From Microbacterium enclense (GTDB lineage Bacteria; Actinomycetota; Actinomycetes; Actinomycetales; Microbacteriaceae): DNA of 37,368 bases. The stretch covers positions 1 to 37,368 of the forward strand of contig NZ_RBZY01000037.1 of NCBI RefSeq assembly GCF_004022425.1, written 5' to 3'. This document shows, piece after piece, positions 1 through 7,142 of this stretch (position 1 is its first letter; each line of letters begins with the position of its first letter). Below the pieces are notes generated by a model. It ran no database searches. It was not told where the DNA came from and saw only the letters and a list, made by a program, of their open reading frames with translations. Both the position numbers and the translations under genes were made by a program.

Positions 1-823
1 CGGCGGTGTGGTTGTAGACGACGTCGAGGATGACCTCGATGCCCGCGGCGTGCAGGGCCTTGACCATGGCCTTGAACTCCTGCACCTGCTGACCGTGGTC
101 ACCGGTCGAGGAGTAGGTGTTCTGCGGGGCGAGGAACGCGATGGTGTTGTAGCCCCAGTAGTTCGACAGCCCCTTCTCCTCGAGAGTGGAGTCGTTGACG
201 AACTGGTGCACGGGCATGAGCTCGATCGCGGTGATGCCGAGCTTGCGCAGGTGGTCGATGACCGCGGGGTGCGCGATGCCGGCGTAGGTGCCGCGCAACT
301 CCTCGGGGACGTCCGGGTGCAGCTGCGTCAGGCCCCGGACGTGCGCTTCGTAGATGAAACTCTCGGCGTAGGGCGTCTTGGGACGGCGGTCACCGGTCCA
401 GTCGAAGAACGGGTTGATGACCACGCCCTTCATCATGTGCGCGGCGGAGTCCTCGTCGTTGAACGAGTCGGGGTCGCCGAACTCGTAGCTGAAGACGGGC
501 TGCCCCCACTCGATCTGTCCCTCGACGGCCTTGGCGTACGGGTCGAGCAAGAGCTTGCTCGGGTTGAACCGCTGACCGTTGGCCGGGTCGTACGGGCCGT
601 GGACGCGGTAGCCGTACCGCTGCCCGGGCTGGATGTTGGGGAGGTACGCGTGCCAGACGAAGGCGTCGACGTCGACGAGCTCGAAGCACGTCTCCGTCCC
701 GTCCTCATCGAACAGGCACAACTCGACGCGCTCCGCCGCCTCACTGAAGAGGGCGAAGTTCGTCCCGTTGCCGTCGTACGTGGCCCCGAGGGGATAACTG
801 GATCCTGGCCATACCTGCTGCAC
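1..823 (-). CDS. glgX: Glycogen debranching enzyme GlgX, N-terminal part (cut by window edge)
   Basis: This is the N-terminal part (about 274 residues) of a GH13 isoamylase-type debranching enzyme, which hydrolyses alpha-1,6 branches of phosphorylase-trimmed glycogen in the cytoplasm. The N-terminal CBM48 region reads VWPGSSYPLGATYDGNGTNF. The visible start of the catalytic barrel includes GLSNYWGYNTIAF and ends near the conserved VILDVVYNHT strand; the catalytic acids lie outside the window. I chose the GTG at 823 because a TATCGT hexamer sits exactly 7 nt before it, as in other probably leaderless genes here, and because GlgX proteins usually begin just before the VWPG motif. A GTG at 832 is also in frame. 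It lies 90 nt downstream of the 914-1396 gene. Confidence 0.93.
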   Translation of the reverse strand, partial: MQQVWPGSSYPLGATYDGNGTNFALFSEAAERVELCLFDEDGTETCFELVDVDAFVWHAYLPNIQPGQRYGYRVHGPYDPANGQRFNPSKLLLDPYAKAVEGQIEWGQPVFSYEFGDPDSFNDEDSAAHMMKGVVINPFFDWTGDRRPKTPYAESFIYEAHVRGLTQLHPDVPEELRGTYAGIAHPAVIDHLRKLGITAIELMPVHQFVNDSTLEEKGLSNYWGYNTIAFLAPQNTYSSTGDHGQQVQEFKAMVKALHAAGIEVILDVVYNHTA

Positions 824-913
824 GTCGCTCACGATAGACCAGGGAAGTTGCGGGCACGCGGCGAGGGCGCGTCCGTTGACAGCACCCCCCTTGGGCACTA
901 AGCGCGCGGGTTC

Positions 914-1396
914 CTATGCGCGCTCCGGCGGGTGGACGAGCAGGTCGATGCGCTCGTCGAGATACCGCTCGAGCGGCCGGTATCCGCCCTGCGCGCTCCA
1001 ACGCACCATCGCCTCGCCGTCGCGCACCGCGAGCGGCACCGTGCCGCCGCCGAGAGACGTGGGATCCAGCGGGTGCCACCCGATGTGCACTGTCTCCCCC
1101 TCGGGGATGCCTCCGCGGTGTGCGGCGGCGGCCAGCTCGGCGCGACGTCGCTGCGACTCCGCCGCGAACCCCCGCCTCACCTCGGCGCGCGAGCGCACGA
1201 TGTCGCCGGTGGCGAGGACCGCGTCGTCCGTGAGCAGGAGGACGCCGAGGTGCCACGCGCTTCCGCGGTCGACGATGCGGGGGGCCCGGGGGATGCCGAG
1301 CAGTCGCCGTCCCTCCTGCAGCTCACCGAGCCGCTCACGGGGGGCGTTGGCGAGCCGCTGGCGGGCGGCCGCGAGGAGGGCGTCGATCGCGCTCAC
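914..1396 (-). CDS. Conserved hypothetical protein, 160 aa
   Basis: I do not recognise this protein. It is a soluble protein of 160 residues, rich in Arg, Ala and Leu, with no signal peptide or membrane segment. The central part (about residues 35-75: IVDRGSAWHLGVLLLTDDAV, then TGDIVRSRAEVRRGF) looks like an ordered beta/alpha domain. Motifs HIGWHPLDPTSLGGG and a final LDERIDLLVHPP follow. The GTG start overlaps the stop of the upstream gene by 4 nt (GTGA), so translation is probably coupled to it. Both follow the alarmone synthetase gene on the same strand. Confidence 0.75.
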   Translation of the reverse strand: MSAIDALLAAARQRLANAPRERLGELQEGRRLLGIPRAPRIVDRGSAWHLGVLLLTDDAVLATGDIVRSRAEVRRGFAAESQRRRAELAAAAHRGGIPEGETVHIGWHPLDPTSLGGGTVPLAVRDGEAMVRWSAQGGYRPLERYLDERIDLLVHPPERA

Positions 1397-2244
1397 GTGT
1401 CGGACTCCCCGTCGAGCGCCGCACGAGCACGGTCCACGGCGCGGGCCGCTCCGGTCGCCGTCTCGCGCGCGGCCTCCGTCTTCTCCTCCGCCGCATCGAC
1501 GGCCGCATCGGCCGCCTCCGCGTCCTTCTCGACCCGCGCGATCTCCGCCCGGAGGCTGTCGAGTCTCTCGCGGATGCGATCCGCCTTCTCCCGGGCCGTC
1601 GTCTCGCGTGTCGTCGCGGCCGCGAGCCCGCGCTCCGCCTCGGAACGCGCACGCTCCGCCTCGCGCACGGCCCGCTCCGCCGCCTTGCGCGCCCGGCGCT
1701 GGGCCAGGTCGTCCCGCGCGGGCGGCTCGGTGACGGCATCCCCCTCCGGTATCGAGCCGACCAGCGCAGCGCTGGGATCCGCGTCGCCGGCGAGATCGAT
1801 GGATGCCACCAGCCTCCCGGTCAGGATCACCGCCGCGGCGTGCGGGTCGATGACGGCGGCGTTCACGGTCTTCTCGACCGCGTCGCGCATCGTCGCGCTC
1901 AGGGGGGATCCCGCCTCGGCAGCGAGGTCGGCCGCGCGCCGGGCGAGGGCGGCTACGAGCTGACGCCGCTGGCGTCCGAGGCGCGTCAGCTCCGCGGCAT
2001 CCGCGTCGTCCTGCGCCTCGCGCAACGCCTGCGACAGTTCGACGGCTTCGCCGAGCTGCCCATCGCGCACCAGGAGGTTCACCGCCCAGGCGGCCACCGT
2101 CGGCTTTCGCAGCTTCGCGATGCGCCGCCCCTCGGCACCCCCGACCGCTTCGGCCCGGGCATTGCGGGCCGCCGTGAACTGCGCGGGCGGGAGGGCGAGC
2201 AGCTCGGCCGCGACCTCATCGAGGAGGGCCGCTGCGTCGCTCAT
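1393..2244 (-). CDS. Alanine/arginine-rich coiled-coil protein of unknown function, 283 aa
   Basis: This is a soluble 283-residue protein of unknown function. The N-terminal half is helical (ALLDEVAAELLALPPAQFTA near residue 5, then KLRKPTVAAWAVNLLVRDGQ around residue 45). The C-terminal half, from about residue 170, is a long highly charged Ala/Arg/Glu heptad-like stretch that should form a coiled coil. The ATG at 2244 was preferred to upstream in-frame starts because the protein then begins MSDAAALLDE right after a CAGAAT hexamer 6 nt upstream. It starts 22 nt after the alarmone synthetase stop and overlaps the next gene by 4 nt. I saw no catalytic motif. Confidence 0.78.
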   Translation of the reverse strand: MSDAAALLDEVAAELLALPPAQFTAARNARAEAVGGAEGRRIAKLRKPTVAAWAVNLLVRDGQLGEAVELSQALREAQDDADAAELTRLGRQRRQLVAALARRAADLAAEAGSPLSATMRDAVEKTVNAAVIDPHAAAVILTGRLVASIDLAGDADPSAALVGSIPEGDAVTEPPARDDLAQRRARKAAERAVREAERARSEAERGLAAATTRETTAREKADRIRERLDSLRAEIARVEKDAEAADAAVDAAEEKTEAARETATGAARAVDRARAALDGESDT

Positions 2245-2266
2245 CCGTCCATTCTGTCGCGTCGGG

Positions 2267-2944
2267 TCAGAGCGGGACCACCCCGGGCCGGGGTCCGCGG
2301 ATCTCGCGGTGCAACCGCTCCATGCGGGCGTCCAGCTCGGCCGCTGTGTCGGCGGCATCCTTCAGCTCCGCCAGGAGGTCGTCGGGGACCAGGCGGTCGT
2401 ATTTGTAATAGATCTTGTGCTCGAGGCTCGCCCAGAAGTCCATCGCGATCGTGCGGAACTGCACCTCGACGGGGACGTCGACCCGGCCGGTCGAGAGGAA
2501 GACCGGCACGTCGACGATCACGTGCAGGCTCTTATATCCGTTCGCCTTGGGCCGCGCGATGTAGTCCTTCACGTCGCGCACGGTGATGTCATCCTGCTGC
2601 GTCAGGAGTCGAGACAGCCGGTAGGCGTCGTCGACGAAGCTGCACGTGATGCGGATGCCCGCGATGTCGGTGATCGCGCTCCGGATGGAGTCGAAGTCGG
2701 GCTCGATCCCCTTTCGGCGGACCTTGTCGACGAGGCTGTCGGGCGACTTGACCCGGCTCGAGACGTGCTCGATCGGGTTGTAGTCGTGCATCTCCTGAAA
2801 CTCCTCGCGGAGGATCGAGATCTTCGTCTCGACCTCGGCGAGGCCGAAGCGGTACTCCATGAGGAACCGTTGGAACTCGTCGCGCATCGCGCGCAGCGCG
2901 GCCCCGGATACGGTGATCTGCTGGTCGTCCAGCGGGTCGGACAT
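2267..2944 (-). CDS. Small alarmone synthetase (GTP pyrophosphokinase, RelA/SpoT domain)
   Basis: A 225-residue single-domain (p)ppGpp synthetase of the RelQ/YjbM (SAS) type, which moves pyrophosphate from ATP to GDP or GTP. There is no HD hydrolase, TGS or ACT domain, and the length is typical of SAS proteins. Visible synthetase motifs are SSRVKSPDSLVDKVRRKG (about residue 60), IAGIRITCSFVDDAYRLS, ARPKANGYKSLH (G-loop region, about residue 130) and VEVQFRTIAMDFWASLEHKI (about residue 160). A TAGCGT hexamer lies 7 nt before the ATG and no Shine-Dalgarno is visible, so the mRNA is probably leaderless. The two unknown genes downstream are close enough to share its transcript. Confidence 0.93.
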   Translation of the reverse strand: MSDPLDDQQITVSGAALRAMRDEFQRFLMEYRFGLAEVETKISILREEFQEMHDYNPIEHVSSRVKSPDSLVDKVRRKGIEPDFDSIRSAITDIAGIRITCSFVDDAYRLSRLLTQQDDITVRDVKDYIARPKANGYKSLHVIVDVPVFLSTGRVDVPVEVQFRTIAMDFWASLEHKIYYKYDRLVPDDLLAELKDAADTAAELDARMERLHREIRGPRPGVVPL

Positions 2945-2986
2945 GGTGTCGACGCTAGTGACGCCTCCTACGAGGGGCCTGGGAGA

Positions 2987-3124
2987 TCACTCCGCCCGAG
3001 GGGGCGACATTCGAGGGATCAATTCGCCATCGACCACGTCGATCGCGGTGAGCTGGTTGAAGACCTCGGGGAGGTCGCCGGCATCGTCGGGATCGGGTGT
3101 CTGGGGAATACGGCTGTCGCTCAC
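2987..3124 (-). CDS. Possible small acidic protein, 45 aa
   Basis: This short reading frame has a GTG start, 45 codons and a TGA stop. An AAGGA Shine-Dalgarno lies 8 nt before the start. The predicted protein is acidic: MSDSRIPQTPDPDDAGDLPE, then VFNQLTAIDVVDGELIPRMS, then PPRAE. It has no Cys and no membrane segment. It fills the otherwise empty gap between the alarmone synthetase and the divergent DUF7882 gene. I do not recognise the family. The ribosome site and ordered composition support it, but proof would need conservation in related genomes. Confidence 0.5.
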   Translation of the reverse strand: MSDSRIPQTPDPDDAGDLPEVFNQLTAIDVVDGELIPRMSPPRAE

Positions 3125-3241
3125 GGCGGGATCCTTTGATGGGTTCCTTCAGAGTGACAGAGCCGCCGAGCGCAACAGGTGGCCTTGACACCCCGGCGGA
3201 CGCCGCGTACTTCCGCGGAGCACCCCGGTATCGTGGATGCC

Positions 3242-3568
3242 ATGGGCACGATCTTCTACGGTGGCGGCGGCACGATGGTCCACATCGAGGACAGGGCGCT
3301 CGCCCATCTCAAGGTCGTCATCTCCACGAAGCTCCGCCGTGGTGAGAGCTTCACCCTCTCGTGGCAGCACCCCGAGGATCAGCCGCGCGGGCGCAGCACC
3401 CTGTGGCTGCACCCGGCGATCCCCCTGCGTTTCGTCTTCGACGACGCCGAGCCCACAGTCCTCAGCCGCGAATGGATCGAGCGGCTGGCCGACTCGGCGA
3501 ACTCGTCGGGCGGGATCATGCTCGTCTCGGAAGACATCGCTCCGACCGAGGACGCTTCGAAACGCTGA
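3242..3568 (+). CDS. DUF7882 family small protein (copy 1)
   Basis: A 108-residue protein of a family common in Microbacteriaceae, often labelled ATP-dependent DNA ligase in databases although it lacks a ligase nucleotidyltransferase domain. Family hallmarks are MGTIFYGGG at the start, IEDRALAHLKVVISTKLRRG, ESFTLSWQH, STLWLHPAIPLRFVFDD and SANSSGG near the end. Function is unknown. The ATG at 3242 was chosen over an upstream ATG at 3179 because homologues begin MGT and a TATCGT hexamer sits 7 nt before it. A TTGACA-N17-TACTTC promoter-like pair also lies at 3185-3213. Its stop is 2 nt from the end of the convergent copy 2. Confidence 0.88.
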   Translation: MGTIFYGGGGTMVHIEDRALAHLKVVISTKLRRGESFTLSWQHPEDQPRGRSTLWLHPAIPLRFVFDDAEPTVLSREWIERLADSANSSGGIMLVSEDIAPTEDASKR

Positions 3569-3570
3569 GT

Positions 3571-3888
3571 TCAGCCCTCTTCGACGAGGGTGTCTTCGGA
3601 GGGCTCGGGCGTGATGGCGAGACCGTTCGGTCCCGACGCGGCGAGCATCAGATCCTCGACCCACACCCGGTTGATCCGCGGCTGGCGGCTTCCGTAGAAG
3701 TGGAACTGGATCGGCACCGACGGGTGCATCCAAAAGCTGCGACGTCCGCTGCCGTCGCCGACCTCGACGTCGAACATGAACGACTCCGACCGGCGCAGCT
3801 TGTTCATCACCACGATGCGCAGATGCGCCAGCGTGCGGTCATCGATGTCGACGGCGTTCGCGACGGTGTCGTAGATGAATCGGCCCAT
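3571..3888 (-). CDS. DUF7882 family small protein (copy 2)
   Basis: A 105-residue divergent paralogue: MGRFIYDTVANAVDIDDRTL, AHLRIVVMNKLRRSESFMF, RSFWMHPSVPIQFHFYGSRQ and RVWVEDLMLAASGPNGLAI. It keeps the tripartite pattern of the family but replaces TLSW with MFDVEV and FVFDD with FHFYGS, so it is the outlier of the three copies here. The start at 3888 is set by the family N-terminus and a TAGGCT hexamer 7 nt upstream; the open frame extends further but without family similarity. It is convergent with copy 1 and divergent from copy 3. Confidence 0.87.
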   Translation of the reverse strand: MGRFIYDTVANAVDIDDRTLAHLRIVVMNKLRRSESFMFDVEVGDGSGRRSFWMHPSVPIQFHFYGSRQPRINRVWVEDLMLAASGPNGLAITPEPSEDTLVEEG

Positions 3889-4001
3889 GCCAGTGAGCCT
3901 ATCCGAGACGCCCCGCGCTGGCCGCCTCGCGAATGCCACGACACGGGGGTTCGAATCAACCCCCCCGGGAGGAACTCGGTGACCGGGGTTAACTATCGCC
4001 C

Positions 4002-4319
4002 GTGGGAACGCTGTACTACGGGGATGTCGCGACGCCGATCGAGATCGAGGATCGGGCGCTCGCACATGTGAAAGTCGTCGTCGCCACCAAGCTCCGCCGC
4101 GGGGAGAGTTTCACCCTCTCGTGGACGCACGGTCCCGGGCAGGAGGTGGGTCGCAGCACGGTGTGGCTGCACCCCTCCATCCCCCTGCGGTTCGTCTTCG
4201 ACGATCCCGAACCCGCGCTTCTGAGTCGCGCGTGGGTCGAAGAGCTGGCGAACTCCGCCAACTCGTCCGGCGGGCTGCTTCTGGTGCCCGAGCCGGGGGA
4301 CGGCCCCTCCTCGGCCTGA
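4002..4319 (+). CDS. DUF7882 family small protein (copy 3)
   Basis: A 105-residue paralogue, very close to copy 1 by eye: MGTLYYGDVATPIEIEDRAL, AHVKVVVATKLRRGESFTLS, RSTVWLHPSIPLRFVFDDPE and WVEELANSANSSGGLLLVPE. It begins with GTG. The stop abuts the end of the convergent 84-residue gene (4319/4320). Copies 1 and 3 probably arose by a fairly recent local duplication with copy 2 inverted between them, or copy 2 is an older branch. Function is unknown. Confidence 0.87.
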   Translation: MGTLYYGDVATPIEIEDRALAHVKVVVATKLRRGESFTLSWTHGPGQEVGRSTVWLHPSIPLRFVFDDPEPALLSRAWVEELANSANSSGGLLLVPEPGDGPSSA

Positions 4320-4574
4320 TCAGACGGATCGCTGGTCGAGGATCTCGCGCGCGCCATCTTCGACCGCGGTCGGGATGACGAGGGGGCGCCCGGCCGAGAA
4401 GGCCTCCCATTCACGCAGCACGACCGTCTCGATATGAACCGGGTCGTGCGTGGGATAGTCCAGGCGAAGTCGCGAGACGACCGAATGGAGAGACGCCACC
4501 GACACCCCGTCCACCGTCTGGACGACATCGAGCGCGGCCACGCCAGAGCGTGCCTCGATAGCTGTTTCGTCCAT
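4320..4574 (-). CDS. Small three-helix-bundle-like protein, 84 aa
   Basis: An 84-residue soluble protein. The middle (SVVSRLRLDYPTHDPVHIET, then VVLREWEAFSAGRPLVIPTA) resembles the three-helix bundle dimerization domain of small actinobacterial proteins, in which a DYP/DFP-x-hD-P segment links two helices. The assignment is by eye and tentative. A perfect AACTAGG-CTT-CCTAGTT inverted repeat lies 49 nt upstream of the ATG, between this gene and the marR gene behind it on the same strand, so a MarR-type repressor may control it. Confidence 0.68.
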   Translation of the reverse strand: MDETAIEARSGVAALDVVQTVDGVSVASLHSVVSRLRLDYPTHDPVHIETVVLREWEAFSAGRPLVIPTAVEDGAREILDQRSV

Positions 4575-4622
4575 GACCTCATGGTTTCACGGACCCCGAG
4601 CGATACCTAATACTCAGAATTC

Positions 4623-4639
4623 AACTAGGCTTCCTAGTT
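4623..4639. promoter_or_regulatory. Perfect inverted repeat, possible MarR operator
   Basis: AACTAGG-CTT-CCTAGTT has two perfect 7-bp arms around a 3-bp centre, in an AT-rich patch 49 nt before the 4574 start and 24 nt after the marR stop at 4664. The size and symmetry suit MarR dimers. No T-run follows, so a terminator is less likely. Confidence 0.5.
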
Positions 4640-4663
4640 TCTTAGAAGCCAGCGCAACGAATG

Positions 4664-5209
4664 TCAGAGCGAGACGTCTGCCGCGGCGGGCGACTCCGCC
4701 ACGTCGTGGTGAGGGTCGACCTGATCGACGGCATCCTGGAGCCGGCCGAGACACGCGACGACCGTGGCGCACTCATCGGGCGTCATATCGATCACGGCCG
4801 CCATCATGCGCGAGTGCATGGAGCCGAGGGTCGCCCGCACCTCGGCGTCGCTCGCGGCGGTCGCCACGATATAGATGCTGCGGCGGTCGGTCGGGTGCGG
4901 CACGCGCGTCACGTGTCCGGATTTCTCGAGACGGTCGATGATCGCCGTCGTCGATGCCGTGGACACTCCGAGATAGCGGGTGAGCTGGCTCGGCGACACC
5001 TGCTGCCCCTGGCCGGAGGCGCGGAGGAGGTAGCGCAGGACGAGCAGCTCGTTCTCGCCCATCGACATGGATTCGCGCGTCCGACGCCGCATCGCGACTT
5101 CGGCGGCGCGATACACACGGAAGGCCTGAAGTACCTCGACCGCTCGTCGGCGGCGATCTTCTTCGCTCACGCCGTACCAGTAGCGCGACGCCTGCGAGCC
5201 GTTCTCCAC
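4664..5209 (-). CDS. MarR family transcriptional regulator
   Basis: A 181-residue winged-helix regulator. The recognition helix region is VSPSQLTRYLGVSTASTTAI (about residues 70-90), followed by IDRLEKSGHVTRVPHPTDRR, the classic MarR wing with its D-R-R motif. N- and C-terminal helices would form the dimer interface. An Arg-rich segment (EEDRRRRAVEVLQAFRVYRA) precedes the domain. It is divergent from a second marR gene, with 146 bp of shared upstream DNA carrying repeats. Ligand and targets are unknown; the nearby AACTAGG palindrome is a candidate site. Confidence 0.9.
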   Translation of the reverse strand: MENGSQASRYWYGVSEEDRRRRAVEVLQAFRVYRAAEVAMRRRTRESMSMGENELLVLRYLLRASGQGQQVSPSQLTRYLGVSTASTTAIIDRLEKSGHVTRVPHPTDRRSIYIVATAASDAEVRATLGSMHSRMMAAVIDMTPDECATVVACLGRLQDAVDQVDPHHDVAESPAAADVSL

Positions 5210-5260
5210 CTCGGCATCCTATGTCAGGTGCGCAGGGGAAGCCCCCTGCCGCTTCGAATC

Positions 5261-5297
5261 TCGTACAGCTACGATGGTGAATAGATCGGACAGCTAC
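5261..5297. promoter_or_regulatory. Repeats between divergent marR genes, candidate operators
   Basis: A TCGTA-CAGC-TACGA inverted repeat (5261-5274) is followed 25 bp on by a second ACAGCTAC copy (5290-5297); the first copy lies within the inverted repeat (5265-5272). The spacing is about two helical turns plus a few bases. They sit in the 146-bp divergent promoter region, where either MarR protein could repress both genes. Confidence 0.42.
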
Positions 5298-5355
5298 TTG
5301 ATGGGTACCCGAGATACGAGGAAATCGAACGATCCGGAGACGGGGTGACGAACAC

Positions 5356-5835
5356 ATGACCACGGAAGACGACGTGGTGAAGGCCGTCAGCGACCTGTCG
5401 GAATCCGGGGCCGCCTCGGAGCGCATCGCCCTCCACTCCCTCGGGATCGGTCCCAACGACGCCCGGGTGCTGCGGTTCCTCCTGGCCCGGGAAGACGACG
5501 CCGAGCCGGTGACTCCGCGTGTCCTGTCCGAGATGCTCGGCATCTCCTCGGCCGCGACCACCGCGCTGATCGATCGCCTCGCCGACGCGGGATGGGTCGA
5601 ACGTGTGCCGTTCCCGGGTGACCGCCGCTCCGTCGTCGTGCGCGCCACGATCGACGATGCCTCGCCGGCCCGGCTCCTGCTGTCAGTGCGGCACTCCTCC
5701 GTCGCCGAAGCGGCGTCGCGACTGGGTGCCGCCGAACGGCGCGTGGTCGCCGAGTTCCTCGACGGAGTCGCCCGCGCCGAGAAGGAGCACATCGCGCGGC
5801 TGAACCCCCAGACAGCAGAATCCCGCCCCGACTGA
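5356..5835 (+). CDS. MarR family transcriptional regulator
   Basis: A 159-residue winged-helix regulator. The DNA-binding part is VTPRVLSEMLGISSAATTAL (about residues 53-72), then IDRLADAGWVERVPFPGDRR with the MarR wing D-R-R. The fold matches the divergent 4664-5209 regulator, and the two align through the SxATTAxIDRL segment, so they are likely old paralogues. The dimerization helices lie at both ends (MTTEDDVVKAVSDLSESG; ERRVVAEFLDGVARAEKEHI). It is probably autoregulated through the repeats in the shared upstream region. Confidence 0.9.
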   Translation: MTTEDDVVKAVSDLSESGAASERIALHSLGIGPNDARVLRFLLAREDDAEPVTPRVLSEMLGISSAATTALIDRLADAGWVERVPFPGDRRSVVVRATIDDASPARLLLSVRHSSVAEAASRLGAAERRVVAEFLDGVARAEKEHIARLNPQTAESRPD

Positions 5836-5848
5836 ACGACGGGACGGG
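5822..5848. terminator. Hairpin between convergent genes, possible bidirectional terminator
   Basis: CCCGCCCC (5822-5829) pairs with GGGACGGG (5841-5848) with one mismatch and an 11-nt loop. It overlaps the end of the marR gene and lies before the end of the convergent DUF3072 gene. There is no T-run. Confidence 0.4.
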
Positions 5849-5860
5849 ATCGGGTCAGCC

Positions 5861-6100
5861 CTAGGAGCGGCCTGTCTCCTGCTGCAGTCGCTCGATCTGC
5901 TCGGATGCCTCGGCCTTGGTCAGGTCGGCGGTGATCTCCTCACCGGCCTCCCGCGCGAGCGTGTCGATGTAGCTGCGCTGCGGAGCGGTCATCGGCTCGT
6001 CGCCGGTGACCCAGTCCGAGGGGTCCTTCTCTGCCGGGTTCTCCCCCTCGCGCGGGGCGCCGAGGGTCTCTTCTTCATGGTCACGGGAAGCATCGGTCAT
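5861..6100 (-). CDS. DUF3072 domain protein, 79 aa
   Basis: A short acidic protein with a disordered N-terminus (about 35 residues rich in Glu, Asp and Pro) and a C-terminal DUF3072 module: PMTAPQRSYIDTLAREAGEE, then ITADLTKAEASEQIERLQQE. The pattern M-T-x-x-Q-x-x-Y-hydrophobic followed by L-T-K-x-E-A-S is diagnostic. Function is unknown. A TAGCCT hexamer lies 6 nt before the ATG, so it is probably leaderless and singly transcribed. Confidence 0.87.
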   Translation of the reverse strand: MTDASRDHEEETLGAPREGENPAEKDPSDWVTGDEPMTAPQRSYIDTLAREAGEEITADLTKAEASEQIERLQQETGRS

Positions 6101-6179
6101 GGCGCCAGGCTAGGGCGGTGAGGTGGATCGACGACCGGGATTGACAGTGCGACCGGCGCGCGTGCGGCATCCTTGACGG

Positions 6180-7142
6180 ATGCCCGACGACACCCGCCCC
6201 GCCGACGTGGACGTGCAGACGTTCCGGCGGGGCCCCGCCCAGACGCGGGTGACCATCGTCTCCACCGGCGCGCGGGGACGGCCCTTCGTCCTCATCGCCG
6301 GTATCGGTGTCGCCGCGAGCTACTTCGAATTCCTCGCTCCCCTGCTCGCCGAGCACGGCGACGTGTACGCGCTCGACCTCCCCGGCTTCGCCGGGGTACC
6401 GGCATCCGGTGAGGAGCCGACGGCGGCGTTCTTCGCCGATCAGGTCGAGGGCGTGATCGCGCATCATCAGCTCGAGAACCCCGTGCTCCTCGGCCATTCC
6501 ATGGGCACGCAGGTCGTCGTCGAAGTGCTCGCGCGGCGCAGCGACCTGTCGCACGCTGTTCTCGTGAGCCCCGTCGTCGACGAGGACGAGGCATCGGCGT
6601 TCGCCCAGGCCGTGCGATTCGTTCAGTCGACGGCGCGCGAATCCCTGCACATCGCCGTCATGGCGGTGTCGGCGTACCTGCTGTGCGGGTTCCTCTACTT
6701 CGCCGAGGTGTTGCCGCACATGCTGCGCTACCGCATCTCGAACCGCATCGCCCTCGTGGATGCGCGGCTGCTGCTGATCCGCGGCGAGTACGACCGGCCG
6801 TCGCCGCGCCGCCTGCACTCGCGGCTCGTGGCACGGGCGCGCAACGCGCGACGGTGGGAGATCGAGGGCGCGGCGCACTCGATCGTCAACGGTCATGCGG
6901 TGGGTGTCGCCCGGCTCGTCCAGCGGCATGTCGATGACGACCTCCCCGCCCGGGGGCGCGTTCCCGCCGCCGAGGCGAAGGTTCCCCCCGCCCGCCACAC
7001 CGACCTCCGCATGATCCTGGATGCCATCGCGAGCCGCTTCGCGGAGTGGCTCAGCGCCCTGCGCCACGACGAGGACGGTGTCGAACGGGCGAAGGCGCGC
7101 CACGCCCGCCTCCTGTGGCGCGCCTACGTCCCGCGGCGGTGA
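6180..7142 (+). CDS. Alpha/beta hydrolase
   Basis: A 320-residue alpha/beta-fold hydrolase. The nucleophile elbow is LLGHSMGTQ with Ser107; the likely acid is Asp205 (LLIRGEYDRPSPR) and the base His233 (EIEGAAHSIVNGHA). The oxyanion region is LIAGIGVAASY near residue 40. The substrate cannot be read from sequence. About 55 residues after the catalytic domain form a charged Ala/Arg-rich helical tail (AEWLSALRHDEDGVERAKAR), longer than usual. A TTGACA lies at 6141-6146. Its stop overlaps the next start by 4 nt, so the membrane protein that follows is probably translated with it. Confidence 0.9.
   Translation: MPDDTRPADVDVQTFRRGPAQTRVTIVSTGARGRPFVLIAGIGVAASYFEFLAPLLAEHGDVYALDLPGFAGVPASGEEPTAAFFADQVEGVIAHHQLENPVLLGHSMGTQVVVEVLARRSDLSHAVLVSPVVDEDEASAFAQAVRFVQSTARESLHIAVMAVSAYLLCGFLYFAEVLPHMLRYRISNRIALVDARLLLIRGEYDRPSPRRLHSRLVARARNARRWEIEGAAHSIVNGHAVGVARLVQRHVDDDLPARGRVPAAEAKVPPARHTDLRMILDAIASRFAEWLSALRHDEDGVERAKARHARLLWRAYVPRR

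Noticed and set aside
3242..4319. ATP-dependent DNA ligase for the three small proteins
   Set aside because: They are about 105 residues and lack the KxDG nucleotidyltransferase motif of ligases; the label is an inherited database name.
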